The notes beneath the pieces were generated by a model. The model worked only from the letters and a program-made list of their open reading frames with translations. It did no database searches and was not told where the DNA came from. From the NCBI RefSeq assembly GCF_012927345.1, contig NZ_JABBGJ010000015.1:62001-126000 (forward strand): a DNA stretch of 64,000 nucleotides, in the 5' to 3' direction. This DNA is from Paraburkholderia polaris. GTDB taxonomy: Bacteria; Pseudomonadota; Gammaproteobacteria; Burkholderiales; Burkholderiaceae. This document shows positions 25,654-33,910 of this stretch, piece by piece. Numbering within the stretch: the first letter of the stretch is position 1; every line of letters starts with the position of its first letter. Made by a program: the position numbers and the translations under genes.

Positions 25654-26757
25654 CTAGACCGTTTCCGCCCTGAGCCAACGCGCGAGCATGGCATCGTCAT
25701 CGGTATCCAGCGCTTGCGCAATCCGCTGTCCGACTGCCGCGCCGAATTTATAGCCGTGGCCCGAGCATGCCGACGCCACCAACGTGTTGCCGATGCGCTT
25801 CGAAAAAAAGCGGTTGTCCGCAGTGAACGTGTAGGCGCAGGTTTTTACTTCGGTAACCGTATATTCTTCGATGCGGCTGAACGGTGGTGAAAACAACCTG
25901 CGCAGACTGTCACCTTCTCCTGGCGCCGCGACTCGATTGGCATCAGGATCAGGCGAACGTGATTTGTGCACCCCGGCGCCGAACTTCAGGCCTATGCCGT
26001 CGATCGGCGGCAGCACGTAACCGCCGCTATCGCCACCAATATCGACGATAGCAGGCGCATTCGACCATGCGTCCTCCAGATCCGCGGGCGGCTCCATGTA
26101 GGCGACTGCGTTGCGATACGTCATCAGGTTTTCGGCGAGCGCGGGGAACAGTTGCAGCGTCCACGCGCCGGCGGCGACCACGAGCCGGTCGGCGCGGATG
26201 ATGGTGTCGTCCTCGATCCGCACGGAGGCCGCGTGCGCATCGATTGCGAGCACCTTGGCGTGGGTGCGAATTTCCGCGCCACGCATCTTGAGCCACGCTT
26301 TCATGTCGCGTGCGATGCGTTCGCTAAACAGTGCGCCGCCATCGTGATCGAGGTAGGCGTAGCGAAACGTGGCGGGGTCGAGAAAGGGATAACGCTCGGC
26401 CGCTTCGTGCGGGTCGAGCCGTTCATACTCGAATTTCATCCGGTCGAGGCCGGCGCGGAATAGCTCGGCGCCATCGCCTTCGTGTTGCGAAATGCCGAGT
26501 ACGCCGCAATTCGCATAGTGGGATACGCCCAGGTCATTCCACAGCAGATCCCAGCTATCGAATGCCTCGGCGATGGTGCGTGCATAGCCATCGGCATCGC
26601 CATAGGCGCGACGGATCATGCGATGCCGGTCGCCCGAGGCGGCGAGTGGATTCGGAATCGAGCCCTGCTCGATCAGCGTGACGTCGTGTCCCAGTTTCGC
26701 GAGCGACCACGCTGTGCTCAAGCCGGCAATACCCGCGCCTACGATTGTTACCCGCAT
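25654..26757 (-). CDS. FAD-dependent amine/amino-acid oxidase (DAO family)
   Basis: A 367-aa flavoprotein of the sarcosine-oxidase/glycine-oxidase type. The dinucleotide motif at the N terminus is VTIVGAGIAGLSTAWSLAKLGHDVTLIEQ. RHRMIRRAYGD resembles the MSOX-type flavin-attachment region, and the C-terminal FAD segment has VASACSGHGYKFGAAVG. No signal peptide; it is probably cytosolic, oxidising an N-methyl or secondary amine. It is transcribed toward the MocR gene. Confidence 0.87.
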   Translation of the reverse strand: MRVTIVGAGIAGLSTAWSLAKLGHDVTLIEQGSIPNPLAASGDRHRMIRRAYGDADGYARTIAEAFDSWDLLWNDLGVSHYANCGVLGISQHEGDGAELFRAGLDRMKFEYERLDPHEAAERYPFLDPATFRYAYLDHDGGALFSERIARDMKAWLKMRGAEIRTHAKVLAIDAHAASVRIEDDTIIRADRLVVAAGAWTLQLFPALAENLMTYRNAVAYMEPPADLEDAWSNAPAIVDIGGDSGGYVLPPIDGIGLKFGAGVHKSRSPDPDANRVAAPGEGDSLRRLFSPPFSRIEEYTVTEVKTCAYTFTADNRFFSKRIGNTLVASACSGHGYKFGAAVGQRIAQALDTDDDAMLARWLRAETV

Positions 26758-26796
26758 GCCATCTTCCCCCGAGTCGATGTATCCGGGTCAGAGTCT

Positions 26797-26843
26797 AGCA
26801 GTGGGAAAAATAAATACGCGTTCCAGCAGCGGGAAAAATAAAT
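26797..26843. repeat. two direct copies of a 19-bp AT-rich unit
   Basis: AGCAGYGGGAAAAATAAAT occurs at 26797 and again at 26825, a 28-bp period with one mismatch, in the gap upstream of the FAD oxidase gene. It may be a regulator binding site or a small duplication. Confidence 0.5.
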
Positions 26844-26931
26844 CGGTACGCGTTTTGGCGAATCGCCACGCATGCCAGCGGGGTCGATCCAGGGTGCTAC
26901 AAGCAGGCGGTGGTCTCCGCGCGCCGCCGTA

Positions 26932-27135
26932 TCAGTGTTTGTGCTTCGACGTATGGCGCAGCTTGTCGCGTACTTTCTTCGCGGCAAACAGCGGCACGTA
27001 ATCGAACACACGCGCGTCGTGCCGGTAGTCGGCCAGTGTGTCTGCATACATCTTCGAGACCGTTTCCGTGGGCGTGTCGGTTTCCTCTGCGATGCTTCTC
27101 ACCACTTCGTCGACGTTAGGCTCGGGTTGGGACAT
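26932..27135 (-). CDS. DUF3562-type small protein
   Basis: A 67-aa acidic-to-basic helical protein starting MSQPEPNVDEVVRSIAEETD, with FDYVPLFAAKKVRDKLRHT near the end. It resembles the DUF3562 family of short Burkholderiales proteins. A GGAGAG ribosome site decides the ATG at 27135 over the longer in-frame extension. Function unknown. Confidence 0.75.
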   Translation of the reverse strand: MSQPEPNVDEVVRSIAEETDTPTETVSKMYADTLADYRHDARVFDYVPLFAAKKVRDKLRHTSKHKH

Positions 27136-27338
27136 GAATCTCTCCGGGGCAAGCGGGGTGGACAGGCGGGACTGCCATGAACAGGCGCGCACGACAGGAG
27201 TTTCATTACAGGATGCGATGGGCCACGACGCCAATTGAATCGGTCTATCGCATAAACCGTTCCACAGAGATTTTTGTCTTGCAGTGCCGCAAGCGCCCGC
27301 GCCGCGCGGCGATGCGAGAAATCAATGCACGCGGCAAA

Positions 27339-28403
27339 TCAATGCGTATGCCGGTGATGAATATCCGGGAAATGCGCGTGCGCATGCGTGATCGGCGCAT
27401 GGGAATGCGGATGGGTGTGCGGCTCGTCGCCATTCCACGCGAAATCGTGTTCGTGCCGGTGATGCGCGTCGTGCCGATGACGATGCGTGTGGTCCAGCGG
27501 GGCGTGCGTGTGCGGATGCTCGTGACGTTCGCGGATGTGCAGCCAGACACCCAGGGTCATCAGGGCCGCGGCCACCCAGAATAGCGGCGGCGGCAGCTCC
27601 GGCCACAGCAGCCACGACAAGGTCACGCCGAATAGTGGCGCGACCGAGAAATAGGCGCCGGTACGTGCGGTGCCGAGATTGCGCAGCGCGACGACGAACA
27701 GCACGAGACTCACGCCGTAGCCCGCGAACCCCGTCAGCATGGCGAGCGCGACGGTCGCGGCCTTGGGCCATGCAGCGCCAAGGGTGAGCGCAAGCGTCAC
27801 GTTGACCGAACCGGCCACGAGCCCTTTTATGCAGGCAATGAACATGGCATCGTGAGTCGATACCTTGCGTGTGAGATTGTTGTCGACTGCCCAGCACGCG
27901 CAGGCGCCGACCAGCAGCAGCGTGCCCGGCGGCAGGCCAGCGGCCCCGGGCTGCCACGACAGTGCCACGCCGCCCGCGACGATCGCGGCCATGCCCAGGA
28001 ACACCTGAATGTCGACATTCTCGCGAAACACGATCCAAGCGATCAGCGCGGTAAATACGCCTTCGAGATTCAGCAGCAGCGAGCCGGTGGCGGCCGGCGT
28101 CGTCTTCAGACCCAGCATTAACAGCGCCGGCCCCGCGACGCCGCCGGCCGCGATCGCGCCGGCGAGCCACGGCACTTCGCGCACTGGGAAAGGGTTGTGA
28201 CTGACCGGCCGCCCGTCCGCGTGACCTTTCAGACGGCGCGCCAGAATCACGGCGGCAAGGCCGGTGCCGCTGCCGAGGTAGAACAGTCCAGCCAGTAGAA
28301 ACGGCGATAGCGAGCCGAGCAGCGCCTTGGCGAGCGGGGTGGTGGCGCCGAACAGGGCGGCGGCGAGCAGAGCGGTGAAAGCTGCGTTGAAGCGGGTAGG
28401 CAT
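27339..28403 (-). CDS. EamA/DMT-family transporter with a His-rich C-terminal tail
   Basis: A 354-aa inner-membrane protein with about ten hydrophobic helices in two EamA repeats (FTALLAAALFGATTPLAKAL and the second half from GTLLLVGACACWAVDNNLT). The last ~60 residues are hydrophilic and carry about 23 His, in clusters such as HEHPHTH and HTHRHRHDAHHRHEHD. Such tails bind divalent metals in Zn, Ni or Co transporters and chaperones. EamA proteins usually export metabolites, so a metal-responsive or metal-exporting role is an inference from the tail only. Confidence 0.87.
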   Translation of the reverse strand: MPTRFNAAFTALLAAALFGATTPLAKALLGSLSPFLLAGLFYLGSGTGLAAVILARRLKGHADGRPVSHNPFPVREVPWLAGAIAAGGVAGPALLMLGLKTTPAATGSLLLNLEGVFTALIAWIVFRENVDIQVFLGMAAIVAGGVALSWQPGAAGLPPGTLLLVGACACWAVDNNLTRKVSTHDAMFIACIKGLVAGSVNVTLALTLGAAWPKAATVALAMLTGFAGYGVSLVLFVVALRNLGTARTGAYFSVAPLFGVTLSWLLWPELPPPLFWVAAALMTLGVWLHIRERHEHPHTHAPLDHTHRHRHDAHHRHEHDFAWNGDEPHTHPHSHAPITHAHAHFPDIHHRHTH

Positions 28404-28573
28404 GAGCGGAAAATTCGCTAGGGTGCGGGCGTTGTCGACACGATACCGCTATCGGGCCGTGGACGCCTATGCTTCGCTGAACAGGCGTGCGGACGGGAAA
28501 TCCCGCTCGCGCGCATCCATCCGGCCCCGTCGAACGTAATGCGTTTACTACCGCTACGTTCGAGGCCATTGCC

Positions 28574-29176
28574 ATGCGCCGTGTTGTCTATACCGCCGCC
28601 GCTGTTGCGACTGTTTTGCTGCTATCCCTCACGGGTTGCTCCAACGGTCCACCCAATCCCAACCCGCGCGCCAGCGAGCCGCTTTCGACAGTGCCCGTCG
28701 ATCTGCCGCGGTACATGGGGACCTGGTACATCATCGCGAACATTCCTTATTTCGCCGAGCGCGACTTGGTGGGCAGCCGAGCGGAATGGAAATTGCGACC
28801 GGACGGCAAGATCGACGATTCGTACTACGGCCGCAAGAAGCGCTTCGACGCGCCGGAAAAGCACTATCAGTTCCTCGACACGCCCGTGCCGGGCAAAGAA
28901 GGTGGCGAGTGGAGCGTGCAACTGTTCTGGCCGGTCCACGTGACGCAGCTGACGCTCTACGTCGACCCCGATTATCACTACACGATTCTGGGTTATCCCG
29001 GCAAAAACCTCGGTTGGATCTTTTCGCGTGACCCTGACATGAGCGACGGCACCTATCGGTCGCTGCTCGCGCGGCTCGATGCGATGGGTTACGACACGTC
29101 GCGTTTCAGGCGTGTGCCGCAGCGTCCCGACCAGCTGGGCAAAGAAGGCTTTGCCTCGCCGGGCGACAAAGACTAG
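28574..29176 (+). CDS. outer-membrane lipoprotein of the lipocalin (Blc) family
   Basis: A 200-aa lipoprotein with signal peptide and lipobox LSLTGC, so Cys22 should be lipidated. The lipocalin core is clear: MGTWYIIANIPYF (the GxW motif), then ERDLVGSRAEWKLRPDGKID, GGEWSVQLFWPV, YTILGYPGKNLGWIFSRDP and a C-terminal helix. Blc-type lipocalins bind lysophospholipids or fatty acids during envelope stress. ATG 28574 was chosen because it begins the signal peptide. The DUF1295 and CFA-type methyltransferase genes follow in the same direction, a lipid-related set. Confidence 0.88.
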   Translation: MRRVVYTAAAVATVLLLSLTGCSNGPPNPNPRASEPLSTVPVDLPRYMGTWYIIANIPYFAERDLVGSRAEWKLRPDGKIDDSYYGRKKRFDAPEKHYQFLDTPVPGKEGGEWSVQLFWPVHVTQLTLYVDPDYHYTILGYPGKNLGWIFSRDPDMSDGTYRSLLARLDAMGYDTSRFRRVPQRPDQLGKEGFASPGDKD

Positions 29177-29264
29177 CGCCGCAGGCGTGCCGGATGCTGC
29201 GCCCGCGCGCATCCGATCGAGCCCTTACAGCGTATAACCCGCATCGCCATTGAACGAGGACCCC

Positions 29265-30041
29265 ATGCCGCCACTTGCCGCCGCCGTGATCGCCCTGGTT
29301 GGGCTCGTCGTGATTTTCAGCGCCGTCTGGGCGTGGCAATTGAAGACCGAGAACGCCGGCATGGTCGACCCGGTCTGGGCCTATTCGCTCGGACTGGTCG
29401 CGGTGCTTTACGCCGTGCTCGGTACCGGCGACCCGGTGTCGCGCGCACTGACTGCGCTGGGTGGTCTGGTTTGGGGCGTTCGCCTCGGCACGCATCTGTG
29501 GAGACGCAATTACGGCAAGCCGGAAGACGCGCGCTATCGCCGCTTCCGTGACGAATGGGGCGACAAGGCAGCCAGCAAGATGTTCTGGTTTTTCCAGGTG
29601 CAAGTCGTGATCTCGATGCTGCTGTCGATCGCATTCATGGTGCCGTCGTACCGGAGCAGCCCACCGGCCATCGGATGGATCGTGCTGGCGGTCGTGCTAT
29701 GGCTTGTCTCGGTAGTCGGCGAAGGCATCGCGGACCGGCAACTAAAACGCTTCACGCTGGATCCGGCCAATCACAACGCCGTGTGCCGCGTCGGCTTGTG
29801 GCGTTATTCGCGGCATCCGAATTACTTCTTTGAATGCGTGCATTGGCTCGCTTACATCGCGCTGTCGATCGGCACGCCCTGGGCCTGGTTCACGTTGTTG
29901 CCGCCAGTGCTAATGGCGTTTCTGCTGCTGAAGCTCTCCGGTATTCCGCTGCTCGAAGAAAGCATGGCGAAACGGCGCACCGGTTACGCCGATTACATGC
30001 GCACCACCAGCGCGCTGATTCCGTGGCCGCCGCGGCATTGA
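29265..30041 (+). CDS. DUF1295 / steroid 5-alpha-reductase-like membrane protein
   Basis: A 258-aa multi-pass membrane protein with six or seven hydrophobic segments. The C-terminal half carries LWRYSRHPNYFFECVHWLAY and YADYMRTTSALIPWPPR, the signature of DUF1295 proteins related to isoprenylcysteine methyltransferases and 3-oxo-5-alpha-steroid reductases. Start taken at ATG 29265, which has a GAGG ribosome site; an in-frame TTG is 15 bp upstream. It probably works with the adjacent CFA-type enzyme on membrane lipids (inference). Confidence 0.85.
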   Translation: MPPLAAAVIALVGLVVIFSAVWAWQLKTENAGMVDPVWAYSLGLVAVLYAVLGTGDPVSRALTALGGLVWGVRLGTHLWRRNYGKPEDARYRRFRDEWGDKAASKMFWFFQVQVVISMLLSIAFMVPSYRSSPPAIGWIVLAVVLWLVSVVGEGIADRQLKRFTLDPANHNAVCRVGLWRYSRHPNYFFECVHWLAYIALSIGTPWAWFTLLPPVLMAFLLLKLSGIPLLEESMAKRRTGYADYMRTTSALIPWPPRH

Positions 30042-30110
30042 GATGAACCGGCCAAGGCACGTGCGAATGTTCAAAGAAAAGTCGAGGAAAAACGATAGGG
30101 AGTCAGCCTC

Positions 30111-31214
30111 ATGAGCCTTTCCACCACCGACCATACGATGCCGCCTTCCTCGCCCGCTGAGACCGGCGACGGCTGGCTGATCCAGAGCTGCGAGCGCGGC
30201 TGGTTGCCCGATAGCCTGATCCGCTTCGGCATGCGTCAGCTAATGCGCCAGCGGCTGCGCGACGAAGCGATCGACAACGGCGAGTTACGCGCGCAACGGC
30301 TCAACCGTCTGCTGGACGACTTGCGCGCGAGTCCGATTGCTATCGAAACGCAGGCCGCCAACACGCAGCATTACGAGGTGCCGGCGTCGTTCTTCCACGC
30401 GCATCTCGGACCGCATCTGAAGTATTCGTGCTGTTTGTACCCGACCGGCAACGAGACGCTCGCACAAGCCGAAGTGGCGATGCTCGAGCGCTATGCCGAA
30501 CGCGCGGAACTGGCCGACGGTCAGCGGATTCTCGATCTCGGTTGCGGATGGGGCTCGTTGTCGTTGTGGCTCGCGGCGCGTTATCCGCGCGCGCAGATCG
30601 TCGCGCTATCGAATTCGCATGGGCAGCGCGCGTTCATCGAAGCGCGTGCGGCGGAGTTCGGTTTGCACAACCTCTCGGTGGTCACGGGCAATGTCGTCGA
30701 TTTCGAATTCGACGAAGCGCAGCTTGATGGCGGTTTCGATCGCGTGGTGTCGATCGAGATGTTCGAGCATATGAAGAACTACGGGCTGTTGCTCGCAAAG
30801 ATTTCACGCTGGATGCGCGACGAGGCGAAGCTGTTCGTGCATATCTTCGTGCACCGCACGCTTGCGTATCACTTCCAGGTGCAGGACGGCAGCGACTGGA
30901 TGTCGAAGTACTTTTTCACGGGTGGCACGATGCCGTCTGAAGCCCTGTTGCTGAACTTCCAGGACGATCTGCGGATGGAGCGGCAGTGGTGGGTGAGCGG
31001 TACGCATTACGAGCGCACAGCGAATCATTGGCTCGCCGCGCTCGATGCCGCACGTGATCGCGTGATGCCGATGCTCGTCGATACCTATGGCACGCGCGAT
31101 GCGGCTGTGTGGTTGCAACGGTGGCGGATGTTTTATATGGCCGTGGCCGAGTTGTTCGGCTACGCGAATGGCAATGAGTGGGGCGTGGGGCACTATCGGT
31201 TTGTGAAGCGCTAA
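30111..31214 (+). CDS. cyclopropane-fatty-acyl-phospholipid synthase-family methyltransferase
   Basis: A 367-aa SAM-dependent methyltransferase. Visible are YEVPASFFHAHLGPHLKYS (CFA-type substrate region), the SAM motif ILDLGCGWGSLSLW, FDRVVSIEMFEHMKNY, and the C-terminal TANHWLAALDAA. It probably methylates unsaturated lipid acyl chains. The length is slightly below that of E. coli Cfa, as in the Cfa-like group encoded beside lipocalin and DUF1295 genes. Confidence 0.87.
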   Translation: MSLSTTDHTMPPSSPAETGDGWLIQSCERGWLPDSLIRFGMRQLMRQRLRDEAIDNGELRAQRLNRLLDDLRASPIAIETQAANTQHYEVPASFFHAHLGPHLKYSCCLYPTGNETLAQAEVAMLERYAERAELADGQRILDLGCGWGSLSLWLAARYPRAQIVALSNSHGQRAFIEARAAEFGLHNLSVVTGNVVDFEFDEAQLDGGFDRVVSIEMFEHMKNYGLLLAKISRWMRDEAKLFVHIFVHRTLAYHFQVQDGSDWMSKYFFTGGTMPSEALLLNFQDDLRMERQWWVSGTHYERTANHWLAALDAARDRVMPMLVDTYGTRDAAVWLQRWRMFYMAVAELFGYANGNEWGVGHYRFVKR

Positions 31215-31283
31215 CGAGTGTCGCTCTGCATGCAGGCGGCTTCGGGTGACGGCGCCACCGGCGTATCATCGCCGACCATTTGC

Positions 31284-31431
31284 TGCTGCGTTGGCGAAAT
31301 TACGGCCTCAGCGTGATACCGCTTCCGCACCCCTTGCGGCGCAATATCACCGGGTTAAGCGCAACCCGTGGTTCGAAGCAGAGGTGTTGCCGCCTTTGCG
31401 GGAGCGGGTTGGTATGGCGCTCCAGGAGTGA
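31284..31431 (+). pseudogene. C-terminal scrap of a uracil-DNA-glycosylase-like gene
   Basis: One frame reads SVIPLPHPLRRN and another continues KRNPWFEAEVLPPLRERV to a stop at 31429-31431. Joined by a one-base shift they resemble the C-terminal PLPHPSPRN...NPWFE region of small UDG-family proteins. Nothing of the N-terminal two thirds is present. The surrounding 31215-31600 gap holds no other gene. Confidence 0.5.
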
Positions 31432-31600
31432 TTCGCTTCGCACTGTCGAAATAATCCGAAACACACAATTAAGCGCCTGGCGGAATAAACCGGCAAACTA
31501 ATGCGTTTGCTTCATACCGGCGACGCGATCAGACCTGCTGCGGCACGGCCGAATTTTCAAACAGCTTTCGCCGGAAAACCATTTGCAGACGGAACGACCC

Positions 31601-32209
31601 ATGAACACCCACGCCGATTCCCTGACCGACTCGACCGACTCGACCGGCACGCCGCTGCCGTCGCGCTATACCCGCACGGCGATGACGCTGCACTGGCTGA
31701 TCGCGCTGCTAATGATCGGCAATGTCGTACTCGGCCTGACCGCCGAATCATGGCCCGACGACTGGGTGCGTCCGGTGGTCGATACCCATAAGTCGATCGG
31801 TATCACGGTGCTCGGTCTCGCGCTGATGCGCATCTTGTGGCGCGTGTCGCACAAGCCGCCGCCGTTGCCGCGTGAGTTTCCGTCGTGGGAGAAGATCGCC
31901 GCGCATGTCGCCCATTTCCTGCTGTATTTCCTGATGATTGCGCTGCCGCTGTCCGGCTGGCTGCACGATTCCGCGTGGAAAGACGCGGCCACGCATCCTA
32001 TGCGTCTGTTCAACCTGTTCCCCTGGCCGCGCATCGGCTATGTGATGAATCTCGACCCGGCACTCAAGGAGACTTTGCACGACCGCTTCGGCGCCTTGCA
32101 TACGTGGCTCGGCTACGCGCTGTATGCGTTGCTGGCGATGCATATCGGCGGCGCGTTGAAGCATCAATGGATCGATCGCAAGTCGGTTCTGAAACGCATG
32201 GTGCCGTAA
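31601..32209 (+). CDS. cytochrome b561-type membrane protein
   Basis: A 202-aa four-helix diheme cytochrome b. Helix 1 has MTLHWLIALLMIGNVVLGL with its heme His. Other His sit in VDTHKSIGITVLGLAL, AAHVAHFLLYFLMI and LLAMHIGGALKHQW. It would shuttle electrons at the inner membrane, typically from quinol to periplasmic proteins. ATG 31601 was preferred to the TTG at 31583. The glycosyltransferase gene starts 58 bp later. Confidence 0.88.
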   Translation: MNTHADSLTDSTDSTGTPLPSRYTRTAMTLHWLIALLMIGNVVLGLTAESWPDDWVRPVVDTHKSIGITVLGLALMRILWRVSHKPPPLPREFPSWEKIAAHVAHFLLYFLMIALPLSGWLHDSAWKDAATHPMRLFNLFPWPRIGYVMNLDPALKETLHDRFGALHTWLGYALYALLAMHIGGALKHQWIDRKSVLKRMVP

Positions 32210-32267
32210 GCACCGTCACGCTGCTTTCTATCTAATAACCGCACCAACGACGGACTCAGCAGTCATT

Positions 32268-33719
32268 TTGAAGAAAACTCTGGAACAGGCGCTCGCCCTT
32301 GCATCGCCGCGCATTTTGCCGCGTCCCACTACGCTGCTGAGCACGCTGATTCATTTCAGCGTCGTCGTGTTGTGGCTGCTGCTGTTCGCGCGCGCGTTCT
32401 TTCTGCAGGGCGTGGTGGCATGGTCGACGGGTATCGCGTACGTGGTGTATGACACGTTGCTGCTCGCGTTCGTCACGTGGAAAGCACTGCCGCTGATGCG
32501 ACCCACGCCGCCGCTCGAGCCGGACCTCGATCCGCGCAGCTTGCCGAGCATGGGTGCGATCGTTGCGTCGCATAACGAGGCGACGGTATTGCCGGTGACG
32601 CTCGCCGCGTTACTGCGCCAGACGCATGGCCCGGCACAAATTGTGATCGCCGACGACGGTTCCACCGATGCCACCCACGCGCTGCTCACGGAACGGTTCG
32701 GCCTGGTTGCCGCAGCCGACGGCGTGCTGAGCGCGCCGAGTTCGCTTTACCCCAATCTGTACTGGCTGCGCGTGCCGCACGGCGGCAAGGCGCGTGCGCT
32801 GAACGCCGCCATCACAGTCATGACCACCGACACCGTCATGACCGTCGACGCCGACACGCTGCTCGACGACGATGCCACCTACGCGATGCGCGCCGCCTTC
32901 GCGAGCGAGCCGAAGCTGGTCGCGGCGGCCGGCATTCTGGTGCCGGTGTGCGGCAAATCGGTTTCGGGCCGCGTGTTCCAGTGGTTCCAGACCTACGAGT
33001 ACATGCGCAACTTCATCGCCCGCTTTGCGTGGATGCGTGCCGACAGTCTGCTGCTGATTTCAGGCGCCTTCGCGTCGTTCAAGCGTGACGCGCTGGTCGA
33101 CGTGGGCGGCTTCGATCCGCAATGTCTGGTCGAAGACTACGAACTGATTCATCGGCTGCGCCGCTATTCAGTCGATCATGGTCTCGGCTGGGACGTGCGC
33201 GTGGTCGGCGATGCCCACGCGCATACCGACGCGCCGGGTAACCTTGGCAGCTTTCTGCGGCAACGCCGCCGCTGGTTCGCGGGCTTCCTGCAAACGCAGT
33301 ACTGGAACCGCGACATGACCGGCAACCCGCGTTACGGAACGATGGGCATGCTGATGCTGCCGGTCAAGGCGATCGACACGATGCAGCCGATCTACGGGCT
33401 GACCGCCTTCGCGCTGTTGCTCGGCTTTCTGATCGGCGGGCATGGTGCGATCGTCGTGTCAATTTTCAGCGTGATCGCTCTCAAAACGGCGATCGATCTT
33501 GCGTTTTATCTCTGGTGTATCCATCTGTACCGCCGCTGGACCGGCGAGCGCACCCGCTCCAGTCTGTGGATGGCGATGCTCGCGGCGATCGCCGAGCCGT
33601 TCACGTTCCAGCTGGTTCGACATTTCGGGGCGCTGCTCGGCTGGCTGCACTTTCTGCGTGGCGGCCGCTCGTGGGGCGTGCAACGCCGCTCCGGGCTCGT
33701 GGTGCACGACGAAAGTTAG
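32268..33719 (+). CDS. membrane glycosyltransferase, family 2
   Basis: A 483-aa processive-type GT-A enzyme. Two N-terminal membrane helices are followed by the catalytic domain with MGAIVASHNEATVLP, ADDGSTDAT, TVDADTLLDDD (DxD), VEDYELIHRL and the QRRRWFAGF (Q/RxxRW) motif, then further C-terminal helices. This is the BcsA/PgaC/hyaluronan-synthase architecture, so it should polymerise or transfer a sugar from UDP-sugar at the inner membrane. The start is a TTG at 32268, the only in-frame option that keeps the first membrane helix. No other exopolysaccharide genes are adjacent. Confidence 0.87.
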   Translation: MKKTLEQALALASPRILPRPTTLLSTLIHFSVVVLWLLLFARAFFLQGVVAWSTGIAYVVYDTLLLAFVTWKALPLMRPTPPLEPDLDPRSLPSMGAIVASHNEATVLPVTLAALLRQTHGPAQIVIADDGSTDATHALLTERFGLVAAADGVLSAPSSLYPNLYWLRVPHGGKARALNAAITVMTTDTVMTVDADTLLDDDATYAMRAAFASEPKLVAAAGILVPVCGKSVSGRVFQWFQTYEYMRNFIARFAWMRADSLLLISGAFASFKRDALVDVGGFDPQCLVEDYELIHRLRRYSVDHGLGWDVRVVGDAHAHTDAPGNLGSFLRQRRRWFAGFLQTQYWNRDMTGNPRYGTMGMLMLPVKAIDTMQPIYGLTAFALLLGFLIGGHGAIVVSIFSVIALKTAIDLAFYLWCIHLYRRWTGERTRSSLWMAMLAAIAEPFTFQLVRHFGALLGWLHFLRGGRSWGVQRRSGLVVHDES

Positions 33720-33756
33720 CCGCCGATCGCCTTATTTGACGCATGCAGGGTGGCAG

Positions 33757-33776
33757 ATGGGCGCAATTGCGCCCAT
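33757..33776. promoter_or_regulatory. perfect 20-bp palindrome
   Basis: ATGGGCGCAATTGCGCCCAT reads identically on both strands. It lies 37 bp after the glycosyltransferase stop and about 135 bp before the Rieske gene, with no T tail. A dimeric regulator site for the Rieske gene or a simple hairpin are both possible. Confidence 0.5.
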
Positions 33777-33910
33777 GGGTTGCGCAGCGGGGCATGGCGC
33801 GCCGTCCGCGGAACCATGCCGCTTCGGGTTCGAGTAGACTGTACGACGATGTCGGCCCGCGAATTGCAGGGCGACAACCTTCTATCCGCTCGTGCACGGA
33901 GGCTCAACCT

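Noticed and set aside
27322..28575. 417-codon minus-strand frame overlapping the EamA gene
   Set aside because: Same strand but a different frame from a clear multi-helix transporter; residues are mostly Arg/Ala without structure.
31246..31431. 61-codon open frame after the CFA-type gene
   Set aside because: It is better explained as a frameshifted remnant of a UDG-like gene than as an intact gene.
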